64,000 bases of DNA, taken from NCBI GenBank assembly GCA_019359325.1, contig JAHHHN010000001.1:124001-188000 (forward strand). Direction: 5' to 3'. The notes below the pieces were generated by a model. It was not told where the DNA came from. It made no database searches and saw only the letters and a program-made list of their open reading frames with translations. The position numbers and the translations under genes were made by a program. The first letter of the stretch is position 1. Each line of letters starts with the position of its first letter. Source of the DNA: Mojavia pulchra JT2-VF2. GTDB lineage: Bacteria; Cyanobacteriota; Cyanobacteriia; Cyanobacteriales; Nostocaceae. Below are positions 17,164-25,354 of this stretch, in pieces.

Positions 17164-18741
17164 ATGCAACCCAATAGCTGGAAAAATTTATTGTTCGCAG
17201 TTTTGTTAACTACTAGTGGTACAACCTGGTGTTGCATTAGTGTAGATAAAGGATGGGCTGAAAATTCTGATGTAGAGATGTCAATTAAACGGAGATTAGG
17301 GAATAATTTAGCATCAAAAAGCACATTTTTAGCCAACGCTCAGATAACTCATCAGTTCTACCAAAAGTATCAAGGAAATCCAAGTAATTATGAATCGCTA
17401 TTGCGGTCATCAGAGTTAGCAAAGACAGAAAAAAACCAGCAGTGTGCAAAGCTTAATCAGAGGAACTCGCCTGCAAAGCAAATTGACATTCACAGATTTA
17501 GCAACTGGGAAAGTTGTTTTGACACATACCCAAGTTCAAATCATCCATTGCAATTATCCTTTTCTGAAACGGTCTTTAAAGCCTCAAGAGCGACTATCTA
17601 CTGTAAAGACAACTGGTGTAAAAATTCTATTGGCTTGAGGATTTTGTACTCACAGACGCCGCCCGATGATGTTACACAGCCACAACCACCAACTGCCGAA
17701 CCCAATCCAGCAATCACAGAAAATCCTGACAAGATTCAACAGCAGAATAACCCGCCACAGTTAGAAGTACAGCCTAACAATTTTCCCAAACCTTCACCAG
17801 AGGCAATAGAGCGACTACTAGAAAGACCTCAGATAGATTACTCTCAAAGGCTAGAGATGCTGAGGCAGCTGTTGCAAAAAAAAACACAGATACAACCTGA
17901 ATCTCAAAGCAATCTAGAACTAGGGTTACGGATACGGCAACGAACATTACCACCATCACTAGAACAACCGTCCCCCCCACTCATAGAAGAGCCTGTGGCT
18001 CAGTTTAAACCTATAGGCTACTTACAAGCTCGTGTCGCCTACTTTCATACAAGTAACATTTTTTCCTCAGATGTTGACCCAATTGAGGATAGCTTAATGT
18101 TTTATGGCCTGACTTTAGCCTCTGCGTATTTGCCATTAGGCCCTAAGACTTATATAAACGGGTCAATTGATGGCAACCTGATTCGTTATGTAGATCAATC
18201 AATCTACAATTACAACCAGATAAGATTCAATCTCGGCCTTTACCAGCAGCTATCACGGCGAATGTATGGCGAAATTAGCTGGAGTAATCAACTGTTGTTT
18301 TATGCGAACAACGGTGATTTTTTTAAGGCAGGCGATCGCTTCTTGAACGAGAATTCACTACGATTGTCTTTGGGACGGCGAGATCCTTTGAGTTCCAAAT
18401 TTTTTTTAGATAGTTTCTATGAATTGAGCTTTAATTTTGCCGATCCAAAAAACCGTAATCGAATAATCAATTCTTTGTGGTTATCTTTAAGCTACTATTG
18501 GCAAAAATCTCTTCAAGTTGGTCTTAATTACCAGTTAAACTTGACAAACTTTACGCAACGCCAAGACTTACGAGAAGACGAATTTCATCGTTTATTTGGT
18601 CATTTAACTTATCGAACATCCAACTACAGCAGTTTTAATTTGCAGAGTGGTTTTAACTTTGGCAGTTCTAATGCAGCAAATATTGATTTTGATGGTTGGT
18701 TTTTCAGCGTAAATTACAACTGGGATTTAGGTCAATTTTGA
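17164..18741 (+). CDS. Putative outer-membrane beta-barrel protein
   Basis: A 525-residue protein with an N-terminal signal peptide (about 1-32: NLLFAVLLTTSGTTWCC...GWA). A poorly conserved-looking spacer (35-160) is followed by a Pro/Gln-rich linker (165-280). The C-terminal 240 residues consist of alternating amphipathic strands (for example RMYGEISWSNQLLFYA, SLQVGLNYQLNLTNF) ending in phenylalanine, as outer-membrane barrels do. I do not recognise a named family. It may export, transport or be structural, and it is paired divergently with the FecR-domain protein. The spacer around residues 95-155 has odd composition, but no clear frameshift can be shown. Confidence 0.7.
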   Translation: MQPNSWKNLLFAVLLTTSGTTWCCISVDKGWAENSDVEMSIKRRLGNNLASKSTFLANAQITHQFYQKYQGNPSNYESLLRSSELAKTEKNQQCAKLNQRNSPAKQIDIHRFSNWESCFDTYPSSNHPLQLSFSETVFKASRATIYCKDNWCKNSIGLRILYSQTPPDDVTQPQPPTAEPNPAITENPDKIQQQNNPPQLEVQPNNFPKPSPEAIERLLERPQIDYSQRLEMLRQLLQKKTQIQPESQSNLELGLRIRQRTLPPSLEQPSPPLIEEPVAQFKPIGYLQARVAYFHTSNIFSSDVDPIEDSLMFYGLTLASAYLPLGPKTYINGSIDGNLIRYVDQSIYNYNQIRFNLGLYQQLSRRMYGEISWSNQLLFYANNGDFFKAGDRFLNENSLRLSLGRRDPLSSKFFLDSFYELSFNFADPKNRNRIINSLWLSLSYYWQKSLQVGLNYQLNLTNFTQRQDLREDEFHRLFGHLTYRTSNYSSFNLQSGFNFGSSNAANIDFDGWFFSVNYNWDLGQF

Positions 18742-18929
18742 ATTGGGTCTTTCTTCATTCCTCCTGGTTATGGATTCTAAAAAATGATAAATATAAAGAC
18801 ATAATTAAACGTAAAATAGGAGAAGTAGCTCAAAAAATTTCTTCGTCTTTGCCTTATACTCTGTGCCCTGTGCCCTCTGGCTTTTAATGAGAAACATGAA
18901 GTTTTTTCAGTTTGACCTCATTTAAATAA

Positions 18930-19754
18930 TTAATAACTAATCCAATCGCTCCAACTGCCGGCATAAAGTTTACCTGTATGAATGCCAGCTAGTTCTAAAG
19001 AAAGTAAATTTACACAAGCTGTAACACCAGAACCGCAATAAACTAAAATTTCTTCAGCTGTTTCTAGCTTTTCCCACCGACGACGCTGTTCTTCTAGGGA
19101 AAGTAGACAACCTGAAGAGTCTGTGGCTTCTTGCCAAGGATAGTTAATTGCGCCGGGAATATGACCGGCAATTTTATCGATTGGTTCTCGTTCACCTCGG
19201 TAGCGATCGCTCTCCCTAGAATCCACTAACACTACTTCTGGTAAATCTTTTCGAGCTTTCACAGTTGTAATATCTACTACCCTGTCTGTTTGTAGCTGGG
19301 GTTCAAAGGTAGCTATTCGGGGTTGAGGAATAATATCTGTGATGGGATACCCAGCTTTTTGCCATCCGGCAAAGCCTCCATCTAATACTGCCACTCGCTC
19401 ATGTCCCAGATAACGCAACAACCACCAACAACGAGATGCAAAGGCAAAGCGGGAATCATCATAAGCTACAACCAAAGTTTTTTGGTAATTCACCCCCATT
19501 TTTGATAACTTGTCAGCTAATTCAGCAGGATTGGGTAAAGGATGTCTCCCCCCATGCTCTCCTACAGGACTAGAAAGATCTCGATTCAAATCTAGGTAGT
19601 AAGAGCCTTCGATATGACTTATTTGGTACTGCTGTTGTCCTAATTGTGGATCGGCGAGCGAAAAGCGACAATCCACAATAACGACTTGTGGATCTTTAAG
19701 GTGTTCCAACAACCACTTTGGAGAAACAACAAATGGAGAATCAGCCATAAACAT
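18930..19754 (-). CDS. Thiosulfate/3-mercaptopyruvate sulfurtransferase
   Basis: A 274-residue two-domain rhodanese. Domain 1 (about 8-130) carries IVDCRFSLADP and HIEGSYYLDLNRDLS. Domain 2 (about 155-270) carries VLVDSRESDRYRGEREP, HIPGAINYPW and the active-site loop C240-G-S-G-V-T in LVYCGSGVTAC. It moves sulfane sulfur from thiosulfate or 3-mercaptopyruvate to acceptors such as cyanide or thiols. The loop CGSGVTAC resembles mercaptopyruvate-type enzymes, so that substrate is favoured. The start may be ATG 19754 or 19748. The divergent methyltransferase gene starts only 25 bases away, so the two share a very short promoter region. Confidence 0.9.
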   Translation of the reverse strand: MFMADSPFVVSPKWLLEHLKDPQVVIVDCRFSLADPQLGQQQYQISHIEGSYYLDLNRDLSSPVGEHGGRHPLPNPAELADKLSKMGVNYQKTLVVAYDDSRFAFASRCWWLLRYLGHERVAVLDGGFAGWQKAGYPITDIIPQPRIATFEPQLQTDRVVDITTVKARKDLPEVVLVDSRESDRYRGEREPIDKIAGHIPGAINYPWQEATDSSGCLLSLEEQRRRWEKLETAEEILVYCGSGVTACVNLLSLELAGIHTGKLYAGSWSDWISY

Positions 19755-19779
19755 TAATAAAGTAATTTTTAATTATTAA

Positions 19780-20718
19780 ATGGAAAAACCAATGGCTAAT
19801 GACGAAGACTTAGTACCACAATTAACAGCAGATGGTTCGTTTACCTTCACCTCCAAACAGTTTGGCGAAGCATTTCACAGCCATTATGGAGCGAAGCAGG
19901 AGAGTTTTTTGAAGTTTGCAGGCCCTACTCAATTGGCTGCACGTGCCCAAAAACCAATTTTGCGGCTGTTAGATGTTTGTTATGGTCTAGGATACAACAC
20001 AGCAGCTGCTTTACAGACTATTTGGGCAGTGAATCCTAATTGTCATGTGGAGATTATTGCTTTAGAACTAAATCCATCTGTACCAAAAGCTGCGATCGCT
20101 CATCACTTATTTGATAACTGGGACTACAAATATACCGATATTTTGACCCAGCTAGCTTTTGAACATCAAATGCAGCAAGACCGCCTGAAGGCTCAGTTAT
20201 TAATTGGTGATGCTAGAGGCTTGATTCGGCAAGTACACCAGTCAGGTTTTCGGGCAGATGCAATTTTTCTCGATCCTTTTTCACCACCTCAGTGTCCTCA
20301 GTTATGGACTGTTGAGTTCATGAAGCAAATCTCTTTGTGTTTAGATAAACATGGCATCCTAGCGACTTATTCCTGTGCTGCATCTGTACGCACAGCACTT
20401 TTAGCAGCTGGATTACAGATAGGTTCTACCCCACCAGTAGGAAGGCGATCGCCTGGTACGGTAGCCTACTCAGGACTCAGTGTTGAAGACTTGGTACTTC
20501 CTCCCCTTTCCCAAGCAGAAAAAGAGCATTTATTAACTCGTGCCGCTATTCCTTATCGTGACCCTCAATTGAGTGACCCTGCCCATGTCATAGTGATGCG
20601 ACGGCAACAAGAGCAACAAGTTTCTGCACTGGAACCTACCTCTCGTTGGCGAAAACGGTGGCTTTCAGGAGATGAAAGCGCTGATTATACAAGCGTTGGT
20701 TCGATTGCCGATTCTTAA
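19780..20718 (+). CDS. MnmC-like tRNA methyltransferase (single domain)
   Basis: A 312-residue SAM-dependent methyltransferase related to the N-terminal half of MnmC, which finishes mnm5U34 in tRNA anticodons. Motifs: FTSKQFGEAFHSHYGAKQESFLKF near the N-terminus, SAM-binding LLDVCYGLGYNTAAAL (about 64-80), IALELNP, LLIGDARGLI (about 146-155) and catalytic ADAIFLDPFSPPQCPQLW (about 163-180). The FAD oxidase half of E. coli MnmC is absent, as in other single-domain homologues. A tRNA U34 role is inferred from the family. Confidence 0.82.
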   Translation: MEKPMANDEDLVPQLTADGSFTFTSKQFGEAFHSHYGAKQESFLKFAGPTQLAARAQKPILRLLDVCYGLGYNTAAALQTIWAVNPNCHVEIIALELNPSVPKAAIAHHLFDNWDYKYTDILTQLAFEHQMQQDRLKAQLLIGDARGLIRQVHQSGFRADAIFLDPFSPPQCPQLWTVEFMKQISLCLDKHGILATYSCAASVRTALLAAGLQIGSTPPVGRRSPGTVAYSGLSVEDLVLPPLSQAEKEHLLTRAAIPYRDPQLSDPAHVIVMRRQQEQQVSALEPTSRWRKRWLSGDESADYTSVGSIADS

Positions 20719-21203
20719 ACCAGAAAAAATTTCTATTTTCTTCTAAATAAAGAATTATTTGGTGTACTACAAATCACTAAACTATAACTATTTTTTAATA
20801 CTACTTAAAGAAAATATTCAACTTTAATATATTATGTAATAAAAAATTTTTAACAGCCTTGTATCTTTAAAAAGCAATCAAAACTTTAGGCATACCTCCT
20901 AATTTGGCATAAATCTTAGTGAATAGAAGACTTTGCCACGCCGCTAATTGAAGAAATCTCAGTAAATAGCCTGATTTAACTTTTGCGCTAATTGAACATA
21001 CTAGAATAATAAATTAAAATATTGGGCAGCTATATTCAATGTCTTAAAAAATATTAAAAAGATGTTGTATATTATGCAGAGAAACATGCTGAACTTAAAT
21101 GCATAAAGTTTCTATAAATGCCGAACAGAGTCCAGTTAAGTACTAACTTAATTGCTTAATAACTGAAACTGTTAACTTTTATTTAAAAAACTGGAGCGCC
21201 TTT
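20719..21203. other. Non-coding stretch upstream of the HD-GYP regulator
   Basis: About 485 A+T-rich bases with no gene, strong hairpin or repeat that I can defend. It probably carries the promoter and leader of the gene starting at 21204. Confidence 0.4.
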
Positions 21204-22442
21204 GTGAATAAATGGAACCCCAAGCATATAGGCTCTACCACACCAATTGATAGCGGGTTAGACCCACTAAACAAAGTGAAGATTATAGGTTCAAATGATG
21301 CCCTAGAATTACAAAAACTAGAGGGTCATTCATTGGACTTATCTAAAGGAGAGTCTATGTTTGAAGCAACCCCAGCATTATCTTCGTGGATGAAAGATAA
21401 AAATATTAATTCTGATGACGACTCATTAAATTCTAGAACGTTACAAGCCAAATGCACAAAAGTGAATCGCTTTGATTCAGATCTGCCGAAAATTTTAGTA
21501 GTTGACGACCATGCTGCCAGTCGCATGACTGCTGCGGCGCTCTTGGCAATGGAAGGATACGATGTTATTGAGGCCGATAGTGGTTCCATTGCAGTAGAAT
21601 TGGTGACACAAAAACAACCGGATCTGATTTTGCTAGATGTGATGATGCCGGGAATGGATGGGTTTGAGGTTTGCCAGATTCTCAAGCAACATGAGCACAC
21701 TAGGCTAATACCAGTAATTTTTGTTACTGCTTTAAATGACAGGCGATCGCGTATTCGGGGTATTGAAGTTGGGGCGGATGATTTTCTGACCAAACCCTTT
21801 GACCGTGTAGAACTAGTAGCGCGTGTTAAGTCTTTAGTACGACAGAAGCGTTTGAATGAAGACTTAGACCATGCAGAACAAGTGCTGTTTTCGGTTGCGA
21901 GGGCGATTGAAAGTCGAGATCCGAATACTGGCAATCATTGTGAACGGTTAGTAAAACTGGGACAAGCTTTTGGTGAATACCTTAATCTCTCACGTAACCA
22001 GATTCGAGATTTAATGTGGGGGGGTAATCTCCACGATATTGGCAAGGTAGGCATTCCTGATGCAGTGCTACTCAAACAAGGCAAACTCACCCCCGAAGAT
22101 TGGGAAGTTATGAAACAGCACGTTTTGATTGGGGAAAGAATCTGCCAGCCACTACGCAGTATGCGGGGTGTAATTCCAATTATTCGCCATCATCACGAGC
22201 GTTGGGATGGGTCAGGCTATCCTGATGGGCTGAAAGGAGATGATATTCCTTACCTGGCGCAAGTTTTTCAGATGATTGATATTTATGATGCTTTAACAAG
22301 CAAACGACCTTACAAAAAGAGTTTTACCTCAGAAGAAGCAATTGCTGTGATGTTGGAAGAAACCAATTTAGGTTGGCGCAATCCCGAACTCATGCAGCAG
22401 TTCGCAGAGTTTATTTGCGACCACGAGGATCGACACTTATAA
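21204..22442 (+). CDS. Response regulator with HD-GYP domain
   Basis: A 412-residue protein starting with GTG, supported by GGAG seven bases upstream. After an unusual 92-residue N-terminal extension of low complexity comes a receiver domain (about 94-210, phospho-acceptor D145 in LLDVMMPGMDG), then an HD-GYP domain (about 225-400). Metal ligands are visible as H277-D278 in NLHDIGKVG and in IIRHHHERWDGSGYPDGLKG (GYP near residue 338). HD-GYP domains hydrolyse cyclic di-GMP, so phosphorylation probably tunes its breakdown. No cognate kinase is adjacent. All catalytic motifs look intact. Confidence 0.92.
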   Translation: MNKWNPKHIGSTTPIDSGLDPLNKVKIIGSNDALELQKLEGHSLDLSKGESMFEATPALSSWMKDKNINSDDDSLNSRTLQAKCTKVNRFDSDLPKILVVDDHAASRMTAAALLAMEGYDVIEADSGSIAVELVTQKQPDLILLDVMMPGMDGFEVCQILKQHEHTRLIPVIFVTALNDRRSRIRGIEVGADDFLTKPFDRVELVARVKSLVRQKRLNEDLDHAEQVLFSVARAIESRDPNTGNHCERLVKLGQAFGEYLNLSRNQIRDLMWGGNLHDIGKVGIPDAVLLKQGKLTPEDWEVMKQHVLIGERICQPLRSMRGVIPIIRHHHERWDGSGYPDGLKGDDIPYLAQVFQMIDIYDALTSKRPYKKSFTSEEAIAVMLEETNLGWRNPELMQQFAEFICDHEDRHL

Positions 22443-22546
22443 ACAATTTACATTTCAGTCTTTAATCATTAGCTGGTATTATTTGAGCCTAAATCTCAAA
22501 ATACCAAGCGCATAAAGCGCAATTTATTGATAGCTGATAGCTAATT

Positions 22547-23905
22547 ATGGTAGTTGTAGCAATTCTAGCGGCGGGACGCGGCACAAGGATGAAATCACAC
22601 CTACCCAAGGTTTTACATTCCTTGGGTGGGCGATCGCTAGTAGAAAGAGTACTCGAAAGTGTAGAACCACTTTCACCTTCCAGGCGGTTAGTGATTGTAG
22701 GGTATCAGGCTGAGGAAGTGAAAGCAGCCATGGAGTCAATTCCCAGTTTGGAGTTTGTCGAACAGAGTGTGCAGCAGGGTACAGGTCACGCCATCCAGCA
22801 ATTACTTCCCCACCTAGAAGGTTATACCGGGGATTTGCTGGTATTAAACGGTGATGTACCGTTGTTACGTACTCAAACTCTGCAACATCTGTGGCAAACT
22901 CACCAAGCAAATCAAAACGCCGCTACTATCCTGACGGCCCACCTACCCAACCCCAAGGGGTACGGTCGGATTTTTTGTAACAGTGAAAACATTGTGCAGC
23001 AAATCGTCGAAGACAAAGATTGCACTGCGGCACAAAGACAAAATCGCCGGATTAACGCTGGAGTTTACTGTTTCCGTTGGCAGAATCTAGCACAGGTATT
23101 GCCTCATCTCAAAGCAGATAATGCCCAAAGAGAATATTATCTAACCGATGCCGTTACTCAGGTGGGAAAAGTAATGGCAGTGGATGTGGAAGATTATCAG
23201 GAAATTCTCGGCATCAACGATCGCCTACAACTAGCCACGGCATACGAAATTTTGCAAAGGCGAGTCAAGGAAAAATGGATGGTGGCAGGTGTTACCCTCA
23301 TAGACCCTAATAGCATTACCATTGATGACACTGTAGAATTACAGCCGGACGTCATTATTGAACCCCAAACCCACCTGCGCGGAAATACCGTTATTCAAGC
23401 AGGAAGTCGCATCGGGCCTGGAAGTTTAATCGAAAATAGCCAATTAGGTGAAAATGTCACCGTACTCTATTCCGTGGTCAAGAATAGCATTGTGCAAGCG
23501 GGATGCCAGATTGGACCTTATACGCATTTACGCGGTCATGTACAAGTAGGTGCTGGTTGCCGTGTAGGTAATTTTGTCGAATTGAAAAATACTCAATTAG
23601 GCGATCGCACCAATGTTGCACATTTGTCATATTTGGGTGATACCACTGTCGGCACTAAGGTCAATATCGGTGCAGGTACAATTACCGCCAACTATGACGG
23701 CGTGAAAAAACATCGTACCAAGATAGGCGATCGCACTAAAACTGGTGCTAATAGTGTTTTAGTGGCTCCAATAACTTTGGGTGATGATGTCTACGTAGCA
23801 GCTGGTTCGACTGTTACAGAAGATGCACCTAATGATTCTTTGGTAATTGCCCGTGCGCGTCAGGTAGTAAAACCAGGTTGGCGCAAAAAGAGCGCTGAGT
23901 TTTGA
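22547..23905 (+). CDS. glmU: Bifunctional UDP-GlcNAc pyrophosphorylase / GlcN-1-P acetyltransferase
   Basis: A 452-residue enzyme with two activities. The N-terminal nucleotidyltransferase (about 1-225) carries [29 protein letters not shown]. The C-terminal left-handed beta-helix acetyltransferase (about 250-440) carries hexapeptide repeats and [21 protein letters not shown]. It makes UDP-GlcNAc for peptidoglycan and outer-membrane polysaccharide. Length and motifs are typical. It converges with the asparaginase gene, separated by 41 bases containing short actcagcac repeats. Confidence 0.96.
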   Translation: MVVVAILAAGRGTRMKSHLPKVLHSLGGRSLVERVLESVEPLSPSRRLVIVGYQAEEVKAAMESIPSLEFVEQSVQQGTGHAIQQLLPHLEGYTGDLLVLNGDVPLLRTQTLQHLWQTHQANQNAATILTAHLPNPKGYGRIFCNSENIVQQIVEDKDCTAAQRQNRRINAGVYCFRWQNLAQVLPHLKADNAQREYYLTDAVTQVGKVMAVDVEDYQEILGINDRLQLATAYEILQRRVKEKWMVAGVTLIDPNSITIDDTVELQPDVIIEPQTHLRGNTVIQAGSRIGPGSLIENSQLGENVTVLYSVVKNSIVQAGCQIGPYTHLRGHVQVGAGCRVGNFVELKNTQLGDRTNVAHLSYLGDTTVGTKVNIGAGTITANYDGVKKHRTKIGDRTKTGANSVLVAPITLGDDVYVAAGSTVTEDAPNDSLVIARARQVVKPGWRKKSAEF

Positions 23906-23946
23906 GTTTGTTTTTGAATTGTTAAAACCTACTCAGCACTCATAGC

Positions 23947-24915
23947 TCAGGACTCAGCACTGACGATACAGCCAATATTTGTAGCAACAGGAAGTTCTAA
24001 AGTATCGCCAATTTTGTTGCCATCATGGTAGGCGGCGAGTAGGACTTGGCTAGTTTTACCCCAAGCGATCGCCCCATTTGCATCTAAGGCGATCGCTCCT
24101 AAATCCCGCTTGTTATCGTGTGCTTCCGCAAACGAGCGTTGCATAGCTTCCTTGAGGGACATACCGTCAGTCACGCGCACTACAATCCGTGGTGCTAAAC
24201 ACTCATCAATGATATCTTCCCCAATCCCTGTGCAGCTGACAGCTGCATCGTTAGTAGCATAATTACCTGCTGGCATGGCAGAATCACTTACTCTACCAAT
24301 CCGTTCAAAACCTTTACCGCCTGTAGAAGTGCCTGCGGCAAGTCTACCATAAGTATCCAATACTACTACACCTATCGTACCGCGTCGGGCATTGCTGCTT
24401 TCTACAAGTTCGGGTTCTGCTACCACCCCAGCCATCGTGCTTCTAAAATTGTCCTGACGCTCTTGTATCCACTCTTGTAACCGCAAATCAGTTAAAGCGT
24501 TGTAACTAGGAATTTGCAACTCCCGCGCTAGTTCGCCTGAGCCGTAATCTGACAGTACCCGGTCTGGGGAGTTTTGTAAAAATTTCGCCAATTGAATCGG
24601 ATTCTTCACCCGTGAAATATTAATTACGCCACTAAAGCGCCCTGATGTACCATCCATCAACGAAGCACTCATGCGGATTTGACCATCAGATTGCAGAACC
24701 GAACCAGTACCAGCATTAAAGCGGGGGTTATCTTCCAACAATTGACAGCCGTGTACCACTGCTTCACAGGCATTTGCTCCTGAAATGAGGAGAGAATAGA
24801 CTTCCTCTACTACTGCATAGAGTGATCGACGCACTGCCTCCACTCCTCCTTTTCCGTGGAGTGAACTACCAGCCCCCCCATGAATAATTAATTTTGGCTG
24901 CACCTGTGAATTCAT
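23947..24915 (-). CDS. Isoaspartyl peptidase / plant-type L-asparaginase
   Basis: A 322-residue Ntn-hydrolase precursor. The N-terminus shows LIIHGGAGSSLHGKGG and the autocleavage site lies before T180 (RRG-T180-IGVVVLD), which becomes the nucleophile of the beta subunit; AAGTSTGGKGFERIGRVSDSAMPAGNYA follows. The enzyme removes isoaspartyl residues from degraded peptides and hydrolyses asparagine. Cyanobacteria use related enzymes downstream of cyanophycin breakdown (beta-Asp-Arg), which is a plausible substrate here, though no cyanophycin genes are nearby. Confidence 0.92.
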   Translation of the reverse strand: MNSQVQPKLIIHGGAGSSLHGKGGVEAVRRSLYAVVEEVYSLLISGANACEAVVHGCQLLEDNPRFNAGTGSVLQSDGQIRMSASLMDGTSGRFSGVINISRVKNPIQLAKFLQNSPDRVLSDYGSGELARELQIPSYNALTDLRLQEWIQERQDNFRSTMAGVVAEPELVESSNARRGTIGVVVLDTYGRLAAGTSTGGKGFERIGRVSDSAMPAGNYATNDAAVSCTGIGEDIIDECLAPRIVVRVTDGMSLKEAMQRSFAEAHDNKRDLGAIALDANGAIAWGKTSQVLLAAYHDGNKIGDTLELPVATNIGCIVSAES

Positions 24916-24953
24916 ATATCCTTTGCGCTATTTGCGTCTCAGTGATGTTACTT

Positions 24954-25118
24954 TTAGTCAGTTTCATTTTTAACTTCAGAACGCCGACGGCGGCAACGTT
25001 CTGAGCAGTATTTCACTTCGTCCCAGCAATCTTGCCATTTCTTGCGCCAAGTGAAAGGACGTTCACAGACCGGACAGATTTTTGTAGGCAAGTCAGATTT
25101 AGAACGTGTACGCCCCAT
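24954..25118 (-). CDS. Small DUF2256-type zinc-ribbon protein, 54 aa
   Basis: A 54-residue basic protein, MGRTRSKSDLPTKICPVCERP then FTWRKKWQDCWDEVKYCSERCRRRR. The paired CPVC and CSERC motifs form a likely zinc site, and the sequence matches the DUF2256 family common in cyanobacteria. Function is unknown; small Cys4 proteins of this kind often contact RNA, DNA or protein. It lies 38 bases upstream of the asparaginase gene on the same strand and could be cotranscribed with it. Confidence 0.85.
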   Translation of the reverse strand: MGRTRSKSDLPTKICPVCERPFTWRKKWQDCWDEVKYCSERCRRRRSEVKNETD

Positions 25119-25354
25119 ATCGATGCTGTGCAGATTGAAGAAAAAATTTGTGAGCGATGGAAAATAATTATAACCAGATTGTTACAAAGGGAGGAGACAT
25201 TGAGCGAACAAATCTGGAGTCAATCCTTCTATAGGCTTGTTTTTGGTCAACTCATCTCAAAATTTGGTGATATTTGGTGCTATCTCGACTGTATATGAAT
25301 GTGAGTTATCTCTAGAGATGGGCTGCGACAGCATTAATAAGAGCCTGAAACTAA

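Noticed and set aside
17444-17638. Frameshift in the outer-membrane protein spacer, with an alternative frame starting MQSLIRGTRLQ
   Set aside because: The main frame is open throughout and the alternative frame matches nothing I recognise; without homologues a frameshift cannot be claimed.
21326-21934. Minus-strand ORF of 202 aa opposite the HD-GYP gene
   Set aside because: Serine/arginine-rich shadow frame of a clearly coding gene with intact receiver and HD-GYP motifs.
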